Shown here one piece after another: positions 1 through 9,941 of a DNA stretch of 64,000 nt; positions within the stretch are counted from its first letter, which is position 1; each line of letters starts with the position of its first letter. The translations under genes were made by a program, and so were the position numbers. The stretch is from Symbiodinium natans. Taxonomy: Eukaryota; Sar; Dinophyceae; Suessiales; Symbiodiniaceae. A model generated the notes under the pieces. It was not told the DNA's origin. It ran no database searches and was given only the letters and a program-made list of their open reading frames with translations. The stretch covers positions 387,501 through 451,500 of the forward strand of contig CAJNDS010000080.1 of assembly GCA_905221605.1 (NCBI GenBank), written 5' to 3'.

Positions 1-365
1 ATGCAGAGAGTGCCCTTACAGGAACATGGTCCAGCATTGGGGTTGGGGTTTAAGGTTTAGGGTTTAGGGTTAACGGTTGAGGGTTTAGGGTTTAGGGCAA
101 GAGAAGCTGACTTGTGACTGCTTGCCAGGGCGGGGTGCAAAACAAACACCAAACAAAACACGACTGGATTCTGGGCGAGGCTGGCCCAACCCCCTAAACC
201 CTAAAGCCTAAACCCTAAAGCCTAAACCCTAAAGCCTAAACCCTAAAGCCTGAACCCTGCACCCTAAACCCTAAACCCTAAACCCTGAACCCTAAACCCT
301 AAACCCTAAACCCGAAACCCTAAACCCAAAACCCTCAAACAAACCTTAAACCTTAAACCTACTAG

Positions 366-460
366 CTCCGTTCGGCCTCCCGGTCACGTTCGGGAACACC
401 CCAACGGGCGGCCGCGTGACGGAAGATGCCATGAGGTCATCCAAGGCACTCATATCCTGC
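366..460 (+). CDS. Candidate exon, unknown protein
   Basis: An open frame with coding-like third positions (residues include FGLPVTFGNTPTGG) starts after a TAG acceptor and runs to an in-frame TGA at 461. A GA or GC donor just before the TGA is possible. It is flanked by CCCTAAA tracts on both sides. The product is not recognised. Confidence 0.35.
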
Positions 461-949
461 TGAGTTTCGAGGAGGGGTGCTTATGCCCCTAGTATCCCTA
501 AACCCTAAACCCTAAACCCTAAACCCTAAACCCTGAACCCTGAACCCTGAACCCTAAACCCTAAACCCGCACAGGGAATAAGAGGGGTTTAGAGTTTAGG
601 GTTTAGGGTTAGGGTTTAGGGTTTAGGCTTTAGGGTTTAGGGCTACTAGACCCAGGAGTACCCTAAGGACTAAAAAGGGTGGCCTTTTTGGTTTTACGGA
701 GCTTATAAGGGGACCCCCAACCCTTAAAGGATATGAGGGCCTACTCCGGGTCCGAGTACTATAGGATAAGATGATGCTAACTGTTTAGGGTTTAGGGTTT
801 AGGGTTTGTAGGGCAAGGTGCCTGTACCCTAAACCCCTACACGTCATTTGGGAGGCAGGGGTTTAGGGGTTTAGGGTTTCAGGTTTAGGGTTAGAGTCTA
901 GGGTTTGGGGTTTGGAGTTTGGGGCTTTGGGTTTTGGGACAACCCGCAG

Positions 950-1019
950 TGCCTCACTTGGCCTCGCAAGGCTTCGGATGAAGCTCTGCCTGGGCGAAGG
1001 GGCGTCAAGTCACGGGCTT
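950..1019 (+). CDS. Candidate exon ending at a GTAGGG donor
   Basis: The exon opens after CGCAG and is open for 23 codons (CLTWPRKASDEALPGRR is visible). It ends in phase 1 at GTAGGGTTTAC, so the donor merges with a telomere-type tract. The protein is not recognised. Confidence 0.4.
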
Positions 1020-1511
1020 GTAGGGTTTACAGTAAACTCCCTAAGTTAGGGTTTAGGGTTTAGGGTTTAGGGTTTCGGGTTTCGGGAGTAGGAACATGGT
1101 CCAAGGATGATTAGAGCTGAGAATTGCCTTTAGTATACCCTTTGGGGGTATGGGGATACGAATGTTCCAACTGTTTGGAAGTCACTGTAGGGTGTTCAGG
1201 TTCAGGGGACCTTTGGGATGGTGACTATTCTCCCTTCCCTAAACCCTAAACCCTAAACCCTAAACCCTAAACCCTAAACCCTAAACCGATCTTACCTTCG
1301 GACGGTTTCTTCAGGGGCTTAGCAGGGACCCTAACCCCGAAAAAATGGACTAAGGGCAAAATAACGGCCTACTCTGGGTCCTAGCCGTAGACCTGACCCT
1401 AGACCCCAAAGCCTAAACCCTGAACCCTAAACGCTAAACCCCTATAACCTATAAACCCTAAACCCTAAACCCTAAACCCTAAACCCTAAACCCTACTCTA
1501 GGCCCTAGGAG

Positions 1512-1619
1512 GTTCGCAGTGTGGTGAACCCAAAGCCTGGAGAACGCTACCGCAGTGTGCCTCTTCTCAAAGCCCCAGCTCCTGAATCAAAGACACCAAC
1601 CTCAGACCTACAACACACT
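1512..1619 (+). CDS. Candidate 36-codon exon ending at GTAGGG
   Basis: This 108-nt phase 0 to phase 0 exon lies between a GAG acceptor and a GTAGGGC donor. Residues include VRSVVNPKPGERYRSV and a Pro/Ser/Thr-rich end. CCCTAAA units lie on the left and the long TTTAGGG array starts about 20 nt to the right. The function is unknown. Confidence 0.45.
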
Positions 1620-1636
1620 GTAGGGCTGAGGCTTTG

Positions 1637-1888
1637 TTTGGTTTAGGGTTTAGGGTTTAGGGTTTAGGGTTTAGGGTTTAGGGTTTAGGGTTTAGGGTTT
1701 AGGGTTTAGGGTTTAGGGTTTAGGGTTTAGGGGTAGGGTTTAGGGTTTAGGGTTTAGGGTTTAGGGTTTAGGGTTTAGGGTTTAGGGTTTAGGGTTTGGG
1801 GTTTAGGGTTTAGGGTTTAGGGCTTAGGGTTTCGGGTTTAGGGCTTAGGGCTGTTTAGGGTATAGGGTTTAGGGTTTAGGGTTTAGGG
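1637..1888 (+). repeat. Long TTTAGGG array
   Basis: About 35 heptamer units, mostly perfect, with a few variant units towards the right end. It is one of the two longest arrays in the window, the other being 18964-19232 in the opposite orientation. Confidence 0.95.
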
Positions 1889-1892
1889 CTAC

Positions 1893-1993
1893 CCTCTGAA
1901 CTTGTTAAAGCCCCCGGGAGGCTGCAGAAGTGCTGGGCTCGCCCGCTGCAGCTTGGCCCACGCGAGGCGCATGCCTTCGCCCTCCTTCTGCTC
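1893..1993 (-). CDS. Candidate exon, unknown protein
   Basis: After a CATCCCAG acceptor the frame is open for 33 codons with strong G/C third positions (EQKEGEGMRLAWAKLQ, then ASPALLQPPGGFNKF). It ends with GG before GTAGCCCTAAACCC, either a donor fused to the tract or, if unspliced, a TAG stop. This exon has TTTAGGG on its left and CCCTAAA on its right, the reverse of the usual bracket. Confidence 0.45.
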
Positions 1994-2228
1994 CTGGGAT
2001 GTGGCTAGAGGCACGAAACGCGACCCTGAACCCTAAACCCTAAACCCTAAACCCTGAACCCTTCAAGCCTAACCACTTCAAGCCTAACCACTTCAAGCCT
2101 AACCTCGAATCCCTTTTCCGGCCCTAAAACCCTAAACCCTAAACCCACGAGAGGTTGACGAGCTCGGTGCTTGGAACAACCAGCCACCGCCAAAGTTCAA
2201 CTGAAAAGAACCCGGGAAACCTAGTGAG

Positions 2229-4610
2229 GGTTTGAGGTTTAGGCAAGTTTAGGGTTTAGGGTTGCAGGTTGAGGGCCTAGGTCTCTGGAAGCACTGGGCG
2301 ACATGCCCACCTCCCTTTCCGAAACTCTATCAGGAAGGCTCCGAAGGCCTCTCCAAGTTTTGGGGGGGGGGGGGGGTTTTGGGGAGGCTCAAGTACCATG
2401 CTATGAGTTTTTGCTAAGGGGCTTTGGAGCCTAAGGGGAGCAGACGAATGCTGAGAGCTAAAGCTCTAACAAACGCACGTGAAGCCTCCTCGGTCGCCAT
2501 CTTCCAAACCTCCATGCTGTTGCAGAAAGCGAGTCCCTCGCCTGCCGACGGAACGGTAGTGAGAGGGGGGGGGGGGGGGGGGTTAGGGGTTTAGGGTTTA
2601 GGGTTTAGGGTTTAGGGTTAAGGGCTTCATGAAACTACCAGAAAGCAGGCCGGCGGGAATGAGGTGAATTTCCCGGTGCAGGGCTTACAATAAGCTCCAG
2701 ACAGTTGGAACATGGTTTAAGGATGGTGAGAGCCGGGATTCCCTTGAGTAACCCTAAACCCTAAACCCTAAACCATTAACCCTCTTGGGGTATGAGGAGA
2801 ATGATGTTCCATTTTTGGGGAGGGTTTACTGTAGGGGGAGGGCGGGGGGAGGGGTAAGAAACCCCCCAAAACAAGATGGCATTCGAAGATCCGGACACAG
2901 GTTTAGCCTACAAACTTTAGGGTTTAGGGTTTAGCGTTTAGGGTAACTCTGTGAGAAAATCTTACATAGAAACCCGCTTGGGCCAAACAAAAGGGCAACA
3001 ATATAACAACAAAGATTCCCAAGGTACCACCTACTTGTAAGAGCTTCCTCCTCATGCTCATCATGCTGCTAGCAGCAGCCAAGCCGGTGAACCCGATTTT
3101 TCGGTGTAGGCTTCGTAGGGTTCAGGGTGTATAGGGTTTAGGGTTGGGTTTAAGCGAGTTTATCAGTAGGATGTATTTGGTTTAGGGTTTGGTTTTCGGG
3201 CAACATGGCCAGGAAACGCGCGTAGAAGCTCTGCAACGCGGGACTACCGAGACTCCGGCCCTTGCTCACGTCCTCCTCTCGAGGGCTGCTGGGCCTGCCC
3301 CCGGTCAGGTTGTTGCCAGTATCGGTAGTTCAGGGTTAATCAGGGTTTAGGGCTTGGAGTTGGTGATCTCGGGGGATATGGGTTCAGGTTATTTTGTTAA
3401 GATTCTAGTAAGAAGTGGGCTTGGCTGCGTTGCAGTCTGCACGTGAGGTGGTTGACCGCACCAAAATCAGCCTCCAAACACGTAGCAACGCGGGACGCCC
3501 AGGCTGCGGAAACGGATGCCCCTACTTCTTCGTCTCCGTAAACTTTCCATGACCAGTCGCTAGAGCAGCTGGGGGTTTACGACAATAGGGGACCCGTAAT
3601 ATATAGACCCCCCAAAATGGTAGGATTCCCTTATGACACGGACCCCAAGAAGGTACCCCTATACCCTAAACCCTAAACCCTAAACCCTAAACCCATATGT
3701 TCGTAAACCCCCAGCTCGAACACTGCGCATCCGAAACAAGACACCGACTCTAGGAGTTCCCGCCTGGAGTTGCCGCTGGGAAGCTCAAGAATCTCAACTT
3801 CCGCCACGGGACAGATTGGCTCCTGGCAAGGGCCGGTTTTGACATGGGTTTAGGGTTTAGGGTTTAGGGTTTAGGGTTTAGGGTTTAGGGTTTAGGGTTT
3901 CGGGGTTAGGGTTTAGGGTTTTTACAACATCAACTGGGCCTCTTTGCCTCGACGCTCTCTTAACACGGAACTCTCATTTTAACTGCATACAGAACATCGT
4001 AGCGACAGCTGTAGATTTCCAGGTTCCAGAGCAAGATACGAAGAACGCAGAACAGATTCGCAGGAACAAGTGTCGAAACTGTCACCTATAGAGCCCTGAA
4101 CTATATGCCGTCCTGGTTGTGCAACAAAAGGCATTCAGTTCGTCATTGAATATGGGAGATTCTCTTAGTTATGGGAACTTTGGGTACCCTGTACTATAAG
4201 GCTCCGGATTGTAGTAGGAACCTAAACTGTGAATCTCAAATTAGGAACCACTGCCCCATATGGCAAGCCGTGTTGACTGGCCCCAGTTCAATTTTGGGGC
4301 ACTCCAATGCAGGCTATGCGTCATCTGCTTCAACTCTTAACGTTTTGCAAGAATATGCTTCTAAACAACCAAGTGGAGCCTTGAATCCTTGGAGCACCTT
4401 TTGAGATGTGTATATATATATATACACATAGGCCAACAACTGAACATGAACATCCTTGAAAGTCCAACTGCAAGTGTGATGTTTGTAATTCTAGCGCTCA
4501 GAAACACCTGGCTTCATGCAACGAAGGCTTCTCCGACCAGTGTGACATTGGGCTTCCGAGTTTCCTCTAGCCCCGAAACCCGAACCCATTTCGCGAGTGT
4601 TGGGTTGCAG
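2229..4610. other. No confident gene; tracts and short repeats
   Basis: The stretch contains short TTTAGGG and CCCTAAA blocks, poly-G runs near 2360 and 2570, and one copy of a 90-bp dispersed element (3568-3662). Just upstream, 2154-2201 could be a short plus-strand exon (VDELGAWNNQPPPKFN, then TGA). No other convincing coding segment was found. Confidence 0.5.
3568..3662 (+). repeat. GTTTAC/GGTACC 90-bp dispersed element, copy A
   Basis: It shares the ordered blocks GGTTTAC, GGGACCC, TAGACCCCCCAAA, TAGGATTCCCTTAT, GGACCCCAA and GTACCCC with copies at 12934-13022 (same strand), 9786-9874 and 29410-29495 (opposite strand). There is no coding potential. Confidence 0.7.
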
Positions 4611-4694
4611 GCTGTTGGTCGAGAGGCCGCATGCCTCACCCTGACAGATGAGGCGTGCTGCCACCATGGCGGCCTAGAGACGGAAGGAAACTGA
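4611..4694 (+). CDS. Candidate terminal exon, Cys-rich
   Basis: It opens after GGGTTGCAG with AVGREAACLTLTDEACCHH and ends GLETEGN followed by TGA (4692-4694). Codon use is coding-like. The upstream part of the gene is not resolved. Confidence 0.4.
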   Translation, partial: AVGREAACLTLTDEACCHHGGLETEGN

Positions 4695-4813
4695 GGAGTT
4701 CAGAGAGCATTGCAAAACGACTAGGGTGCGGAGTAAGGGAGCCTAGGCGCAGCAACACAATGTACGGGAGGAGGGCTTCTTCGAAACTGCACCTTTGACC
4801 TCAACTACACTTA

Positions 4814-4967
4814 CCAGTACTTCGAAGAAACCCTAAATAGACTCACCCACACTCGTCCACATCGGTATGTCCCACAACAGGCCAGTACTTCGAAGAAAAC
4901 CTAGATAGACCCACCCACAAAAAAGCTACCAAAGACCCTCGTCCACATTGGTATGTCCCACAATAGG
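4814..4967 (+). repeat. Two-copy direct repeat
   Basis: A unit beginning CCAGTACTTCGAAGAAA and ending GGTATGTCCCACAA occurs at 4814 and 4882. The second copy carries an extra block of about 18 nt. It is a local duplication with no coding sense. Confidence 0.75.
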
Positions 4968-6069
4968 GGCACCCGTTTGACAACCCTGAATTCTCAGCCT
5001 CCCAAAGCCAAAACTTGGCTTTCCCGGTGGTCTCCCTAAACCCTAAACCCTAAACCCGAAACCCTGTTAGGGTAATCTATAACGTTGGCACTGAAAACCG
5101 GAAGATCGCTGGGGGTCTCCGGCATCCGCCGCTGCCTTGGCGGCCTGGCAGCCATGGTTCAAAGGGGAAGATTTGGGATTTGACGTTTAGGGTTTAGGGT
5201 TTAGGGTTTAGGAGTTTCGGAGTCCACCCCAAACAGTGTAAGAGCGCTTCAAGAAAGGGGTCCATGACGGGGATCGCATTTGATGGCGGGGTTGGGGGGG
5301 CCTCGTAGTTTCTAGTACATAGCCTAAACCCTATCAGCGCCAAACCATGAACCCCGTGGGGCCTTGTAATTTTTGAAAATCCTTGGGGGGGGGGGGCTCT
5401 GACAGAAAATGTTCGTGAAAGATCATTGACATGACTTTCTGGGTTCACAGGGGGTGTCTAACAGCGCTTTGACACGATTGTAGGTCTAACAGCCCATCTT
5501 GGTGCATGGTCATGCAAGCCCATTATCGCAAAGGAAGCGTTCTCTCTCTCTCTCTCAGAGTCAGCCACAGGATGGGCCCTGAAAGTGCGGATCGTACACC
5601 CAAACCCTAGTTTAGAACCAAAACCTTAAACCCTAAACCCTAAACCCTAAACCCTAAACCCTACAACGTCGGGGGGCCTCCCCGGCTGCTTTAGCTGCCT
5701 CGAGCGCCGCTGCCGCAGACCCCGCGGTGCGCGGGCGTGAGGAGGTCGTGCGGGCCTCTTTAGGGTTTTTTTCTGTAGGCGTAGGGTTTAGGGTTTAGGG
5801 TTTAGGGCTTAGGGCTTAGGGTTTAGGGATGAGGGCTTATGGGTTAGGCACCCTAAACCCTCGAAACCCTAAACCCCAAAGGTGTTCATAATAGCGTTTA
5901 GGGTTTGGGGTTTAGGGTTTCTCTTGTGTAGGGTTTAGGGTTTAGAAGGCTCCGGCATCAGAGCCCTAAACCCTAAACCCCTAAACCTAAACCCTAAACC
6001 CTAAACCCTAAACCCTAAACCCTAAACCCTAAACCCTAAACCCTAAACCGCATCGTCCGATCTTCCGAG

Positions 6070-6155
6070 GCGGCCACGGTAGTGGGCCGAGAGAGCCAGG
6101 CATCGGATCCCAGGAGTGGGAAGCGGGAGCTGTGCGGCAACTCCGCAAGGCCTGG
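6070..6155 (+). CDS. Candidate exon ending at GTTTAGGG
   Basis: After a CCGAG acceptor there are 28 open codons (AATVVGRESQASDPRSGKRE) ending in phase 2 directly at GTTTAGGG, the first unit of a long array. A CCCTAAA array ends about 20 nt upstream. This is a clear example of an exon lying between converging tracts. Confidence 0.5.
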
Positions 6156-6290
6156 GTTTAGGGTTTAGGGTTTAGGGTTTAGGGTTTAGGGTTTAGGGTT
6201 TAGGGTTTAGGGTTTAGGGTTTAGGGTTTAGGGTTTAGGGTTTAGGGTTTAGGGCCTAGGGTTTAGGGTTTAGGGTTTAGGGGTCAGGGT
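6156..6290 (+). repeat. TTTAGGG array abutting exon
   Basis: About 18 units start at the exact end of the 6070-6155 exon and degrade into TTCAGGG units on the right. Confidence 0.9.
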
Positions 6291-6679
6291 TCAGGGTTCA
6301 GGGTTTAGGGTTCAGGGTCAAGGCTTAAGGGGGTTTCTTCGGGCTGAGGAGGGCTTTTTGGTGCTGATCTCGGGTTGATAGGATTCATCATGTAACGGAG
6401 GACATTTTTTGGAGGGTGGGTCTGTCGGACTCTGCTAGCCAGCTTCCGGCAATCGCTGAGTGCCGGGCTGAGAATGTCAGGATGCCAGGACGCCTCACAG
6501 TGAGCAAAGTGGAGGTTTCTGAAATTCGGGGTCTCTGATTTGGGGTCCTAGTGACAAGTAGGTGTTCCCAATTTTCGCTTCTCCGCAAGTGCATGCTCAA
6601 GTGGATTTGGGTCATGTGCTACGCCAGACAAGATGAACATGATCAGAGAAACCCTGCGCATGTATACACATAAGTAAAC

Positions 6680-6796
6680 TAGGCTGCCCAGTAACCTAGG
6701 CTCAAAAAGGATGCCATTTTTTGCTTAAAGGGGTTCATAAGGGAACCTAAACCCCCCAAAAAGGGAATAAGGGTACTACTGGGCATCCCAGTAAAT
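6680..6796. mobile_element. MITE-like 115-bp element, copy 1
   Basis: The left end TAGGCTGCCCAGTA is an imperfect inverted match of the right end TACTGGGCATCCCAGTA. The interior has the block AACCTAAACCCCCCAAAAAG. A nearly identical copy lies at 41900-42015. Size, terminal inverted repeats and lack of coding sequence fit a non-autonomous element; target-site duplications are not obvious. Confidence 0.65.
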
Positions 6797-7470
6797 AGAA
6801 AGTATACAATATGCGTTCTCGGTACACATAAACCCAAAAACTGTTTATTGCGGGAGTGCACTCACTACTTTTCTTGTTTCATGCCTCCTGCATCTGTAAA
6901 CAAGCTAGGCTGCAAGATTAGGGTTTAGGGTTACCGCTTAGGGTTCAGGGTTCAGGGTTCAGGGTTCAGGGTTCAGGGTTCAGGTTTCAGGGTTTAGGGT
7001 TTGAGGTTTGGGGTTTTTCTGTTTGTTAATATCGGGAACCAGGACCTAATTGATCAGGTTCCTAGAACCCTCTTATGGACACACTAAACTAGTCCCAACT
7101 CCGAAACCCAAAAACCGAAACCCGATTCCCTAAACCTACAGGCCCGAAAACCTAAGCCCTAAACCCTACAGGCCCTAAACCCTAAACTCTAAACCCTAAA
7201 TCCTACATGCCCTAAACCCTAAACCCGAAACCCCAAACCCGAAACCCCAAACCCTGCAGGCGCTAAACCCCAAACCCTGCAGACCTGATGGTTCATGGAG
7301 TCGCCAGCGTAGTGCATACTCCGGGGCGTGGCCTGACGGAAACTGGGACTTCCCTAAACCAAACTTTCTAAACCCAAAATCCTAATCCTAAACCCTAAAC
7401 CCTAAACCCTAAATCCTAAACCCTAAACCCTAGACCCTAAACCCTAAACCCTGAACTCGATCCGGTCCAG

Positions 7471-7554
7471 AACTGGCAAGGCTTGATTCAGCAAGTCCCG
7501 CGAGAGGCCCCGGACTTGGCTGTACTGGAATCCAAAAGCGATCAAACAACTAGG
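7471..7554 (+). CDS. Candidate 28-codon exon ending at GTTTAG
   Basis: Acceptor CCGGTCCAG, then NWQGLIQQVPREAPDLAVLE, ending AGG before GTTTAGGGG. It is phase 0 to phase 0 and open throughout, with CCCTAAA on the left. The product is unknown. Confidence 0.5.
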
Positions 7555-7681
7555 GTTTAGGGGTACAGTAGAGTTTACAGATTTCGGGGTTCAGGGTTTG
7601 GGGTTTAGGGGTTTAGTGGTTCAGGGGTTCAGGGGTTCAGGGGTTTAGGGTTTAGGGTTTAGGGATTAGGGTTTAGGGTTT

Positions 7682-9500
7682 CGGCTGCGCGGCGCCTCTA
7701 GCCGCTAGCCCCCCCTCCCCTCACAAAGCAGCTGCCTGCCAGAGAGGTGAGTCCAGCGGCTGCCATTGGCGCCGTCCCTCAGGGCTTGGGGTCTTTAGGG
7801 TTTTGGGGCTTGGGATTTGGGGTTTAGGGTTCAGGGTTTGGGGTTTAGGGTTTGGGGTTTAGGGTTTGGGGTTTGGTGTTTAGGGTTTCAGGTTGAAGGT
7901 TTTCAGGGTTTAGGGTTCTGGGATGCTGCTGGGGGGGGGGGGGGGTCTTTGTCTTGAGTAGGGCTTTGGGTACAATCTGGGTTGCTTAAAAGAGGGCTGC
8001 CCCCTGAATAGGGCCACCGGGTTACCTTGTTGGGGGTTCTCAGAACATACCATCTATTTCGGGGGACACTCATCACATGATAGCCAGGGACGGGATTGAA
8101 AACTTGAATTTCTGTGGGCTGCGGCTGAGGGCGTTAGGCACTCCGCCCGCCCGCCGGGCACGCCCATCGCCGAGAGGAGGGCGGGCTAAGGAAAGCTTCG
8201 GGGTTAGAGGTTTGGGCTCACTGAAATCTTAGGTGGGTATAGGGCTGGAGACGTGTGATGAAAGCAACTCGGATGCAAACCGATAGGTTCTGGACAAACG
8301 GCGAGATCTTCAAGGGTCTGGTTCAGGGTTTAGGGTCTAGGGTTTAGGGTTTAGGGCACGGGATGTGCCTTGACCTTTGCATGCCACCACCGGTTACCAT
8401 GGCTTGTGCATCGCCTTGAACCAGATACCAAAACCAGCACAAGCACATCTTGGCGGCACACCCTGAACCGAACCCCACCCAAAACCCTCAACCCTCAACC
8501 CTAAACCAAACGCCCTACAACGTACACCCTAAACCCTCACCCTAAACCCTAAAGCCTAAACCCTAAACCCTAAACCTTAAACCCTAACCCTAAACCCTAA
8601 ACCCAAAAACCCTAAACCCGAAGCCCTAAACCTCGCAAAAACAACTGCACAATGCATGTTTTGGGGGATGACCTGCCCAGGGTAGACAGTCACATCCAGC
8701 CTGCAGGCATCCTTTATCCTGTTTCGGGTTCAGGGTTTAGGGTTTAGGGTTTAGGGTTTAGGGTTTAGGGTTTAGGGTTTAGGGTTTAGGGTTTAGGGAT
8801 TAGGGTTTAGGGTTTAGGGTTTAGGGTCACAACAACTTGTCACTGTTTTGGGAGTCTGGGGTACCAGTTACCGTAAGGGGGCTTGAGCCTTGCCCCCCTT
8901 CCTTGTAAGGGGCCTTGTTACTAGGGACGGGCCTCCCCGCAAGCGGCCTTCCCCTGTAAAGGGATGGGGGTTTAGGAACAGGGTTGAGGGTCACGGTTTA
9001 GGGTTTGGGGTTTAGGGTTTAGGGGCTTAAGGGCTTAAGGGTTTAAGGGTTTAAGGGTTTAGGGTTTAGGGCCTTTCCTTGCAAAGGGGCCTTCCCCGTA
9101 AGGGGCCTCTTCGTAAGGGGGCCCCTGTAAAGGAGCTCTCCCAACAAGGAATTCCCTGCAAAAGGGGCGGCCCCGCCCACGAGAGCCTAGACCCTAAACC
9201 CTCAACCCTAAACCCTAAACCCTCAACCCTAAACCCTAAACCTTATGATAGTTCGTAGTATTGTGGAGCAGAGCTGCATCGAAGCACTCGGCTGTAGCCA
9301 GGCAGGCACCAGAAGTTGCCCTGACACCCCCCCCTTGTAAGAAGCAGAGCAACGCGGTGCAGGCAACTTCCATATTGAAAAGGCCCCTAAACCCCCAACC
9401 CTAAACCCTAAACCCTAAACCCCTAAACTTCCCTAAACTTCCCTAAACTTCCCTAAACTTCCCTAAACTTCCCTAAACCCCTAAAAGTAGTATTGTTAAG
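7682..9500. other. Tract-rich interval without a firm gene
   Basis: It holds TTTAGGG arrays (8733-8826 the longest), TTTGGGG-rich variants (7800-7910), a run of short AAGGGGCCTT-like repeats (8870-9170) and five tandem CTTCCCTAAA units (about 9427-9475). A small coding-like segment with residues CMFWGMTCP occurs near 8650 on the plus strand, but its exon boundaries are weak. Confidence 0.5.
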
Positions 9501-9508
9501 CATTATAG

Positions 9509-9616
9509 GTTTCGCCTACGAAAAGGAGAGGCTGCAGCAGGTGGCAACTGGCAGACCTCGTCTCAAAAACGACATCGCGAGCGGAATCGGCCCCCGAAAT
9601 CCGCCCCCGCCCCAGG
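9509..9616 (+). CDS. Candidate exon ending at GTTTAGG
   Basis: Acceptor TTATAG, phase 1 entry, open for 35 codons (FAYEKERLQQVATGRPRLKN) with strong G/C third positions, ending in phase 1 at GTTTAGG. It lies 3' to and on the opposite strand from the armadillo gene. Function unknown. Confidence 0.5.
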
Positions 9617-9785
9617 GTTTAGGCTTCAGGGTTTAGGGTTTAGGGTTTAGGGGGTTGAGGGTGCAAGCCACATGTTTCCTTTTTGTTCTCCTCCGCACCG
9701 AAATCGTGATACTCCTCCAGTGTGGAGCTGCCCTCATTGGAAACCCAACTGTCTAATTAAGTCGAATTAGATGGAGGTTTCCGCA

Positions 9786-9874
9786 TTCAGGGGTACCTCA
9801 TTAAGGTCCTGATAATAAGCCAATCCTACTATTGGGGGTCTATCTAAGGGATCCCCTGACTTGAGTAAACCCTC
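9786..9874 (-). repeat. GTTTAC/GGTACC dispersed element, copy D
   Basis: Reverse-strand relative of the copy at 3568, with the blocks GGGGTACCTC, CCTACTATTGGGGGTCTA and GAGTAAACCC in order. It is the most diverged of the four copies. Confidence 0.6.
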
Positions 9875-9941
9875 TAGATACCGATGCCGAGACTGACAGC
9901 ATGGCAGGTGCAGAGTCCACCTGTGGTGCGAGACGTTTGCT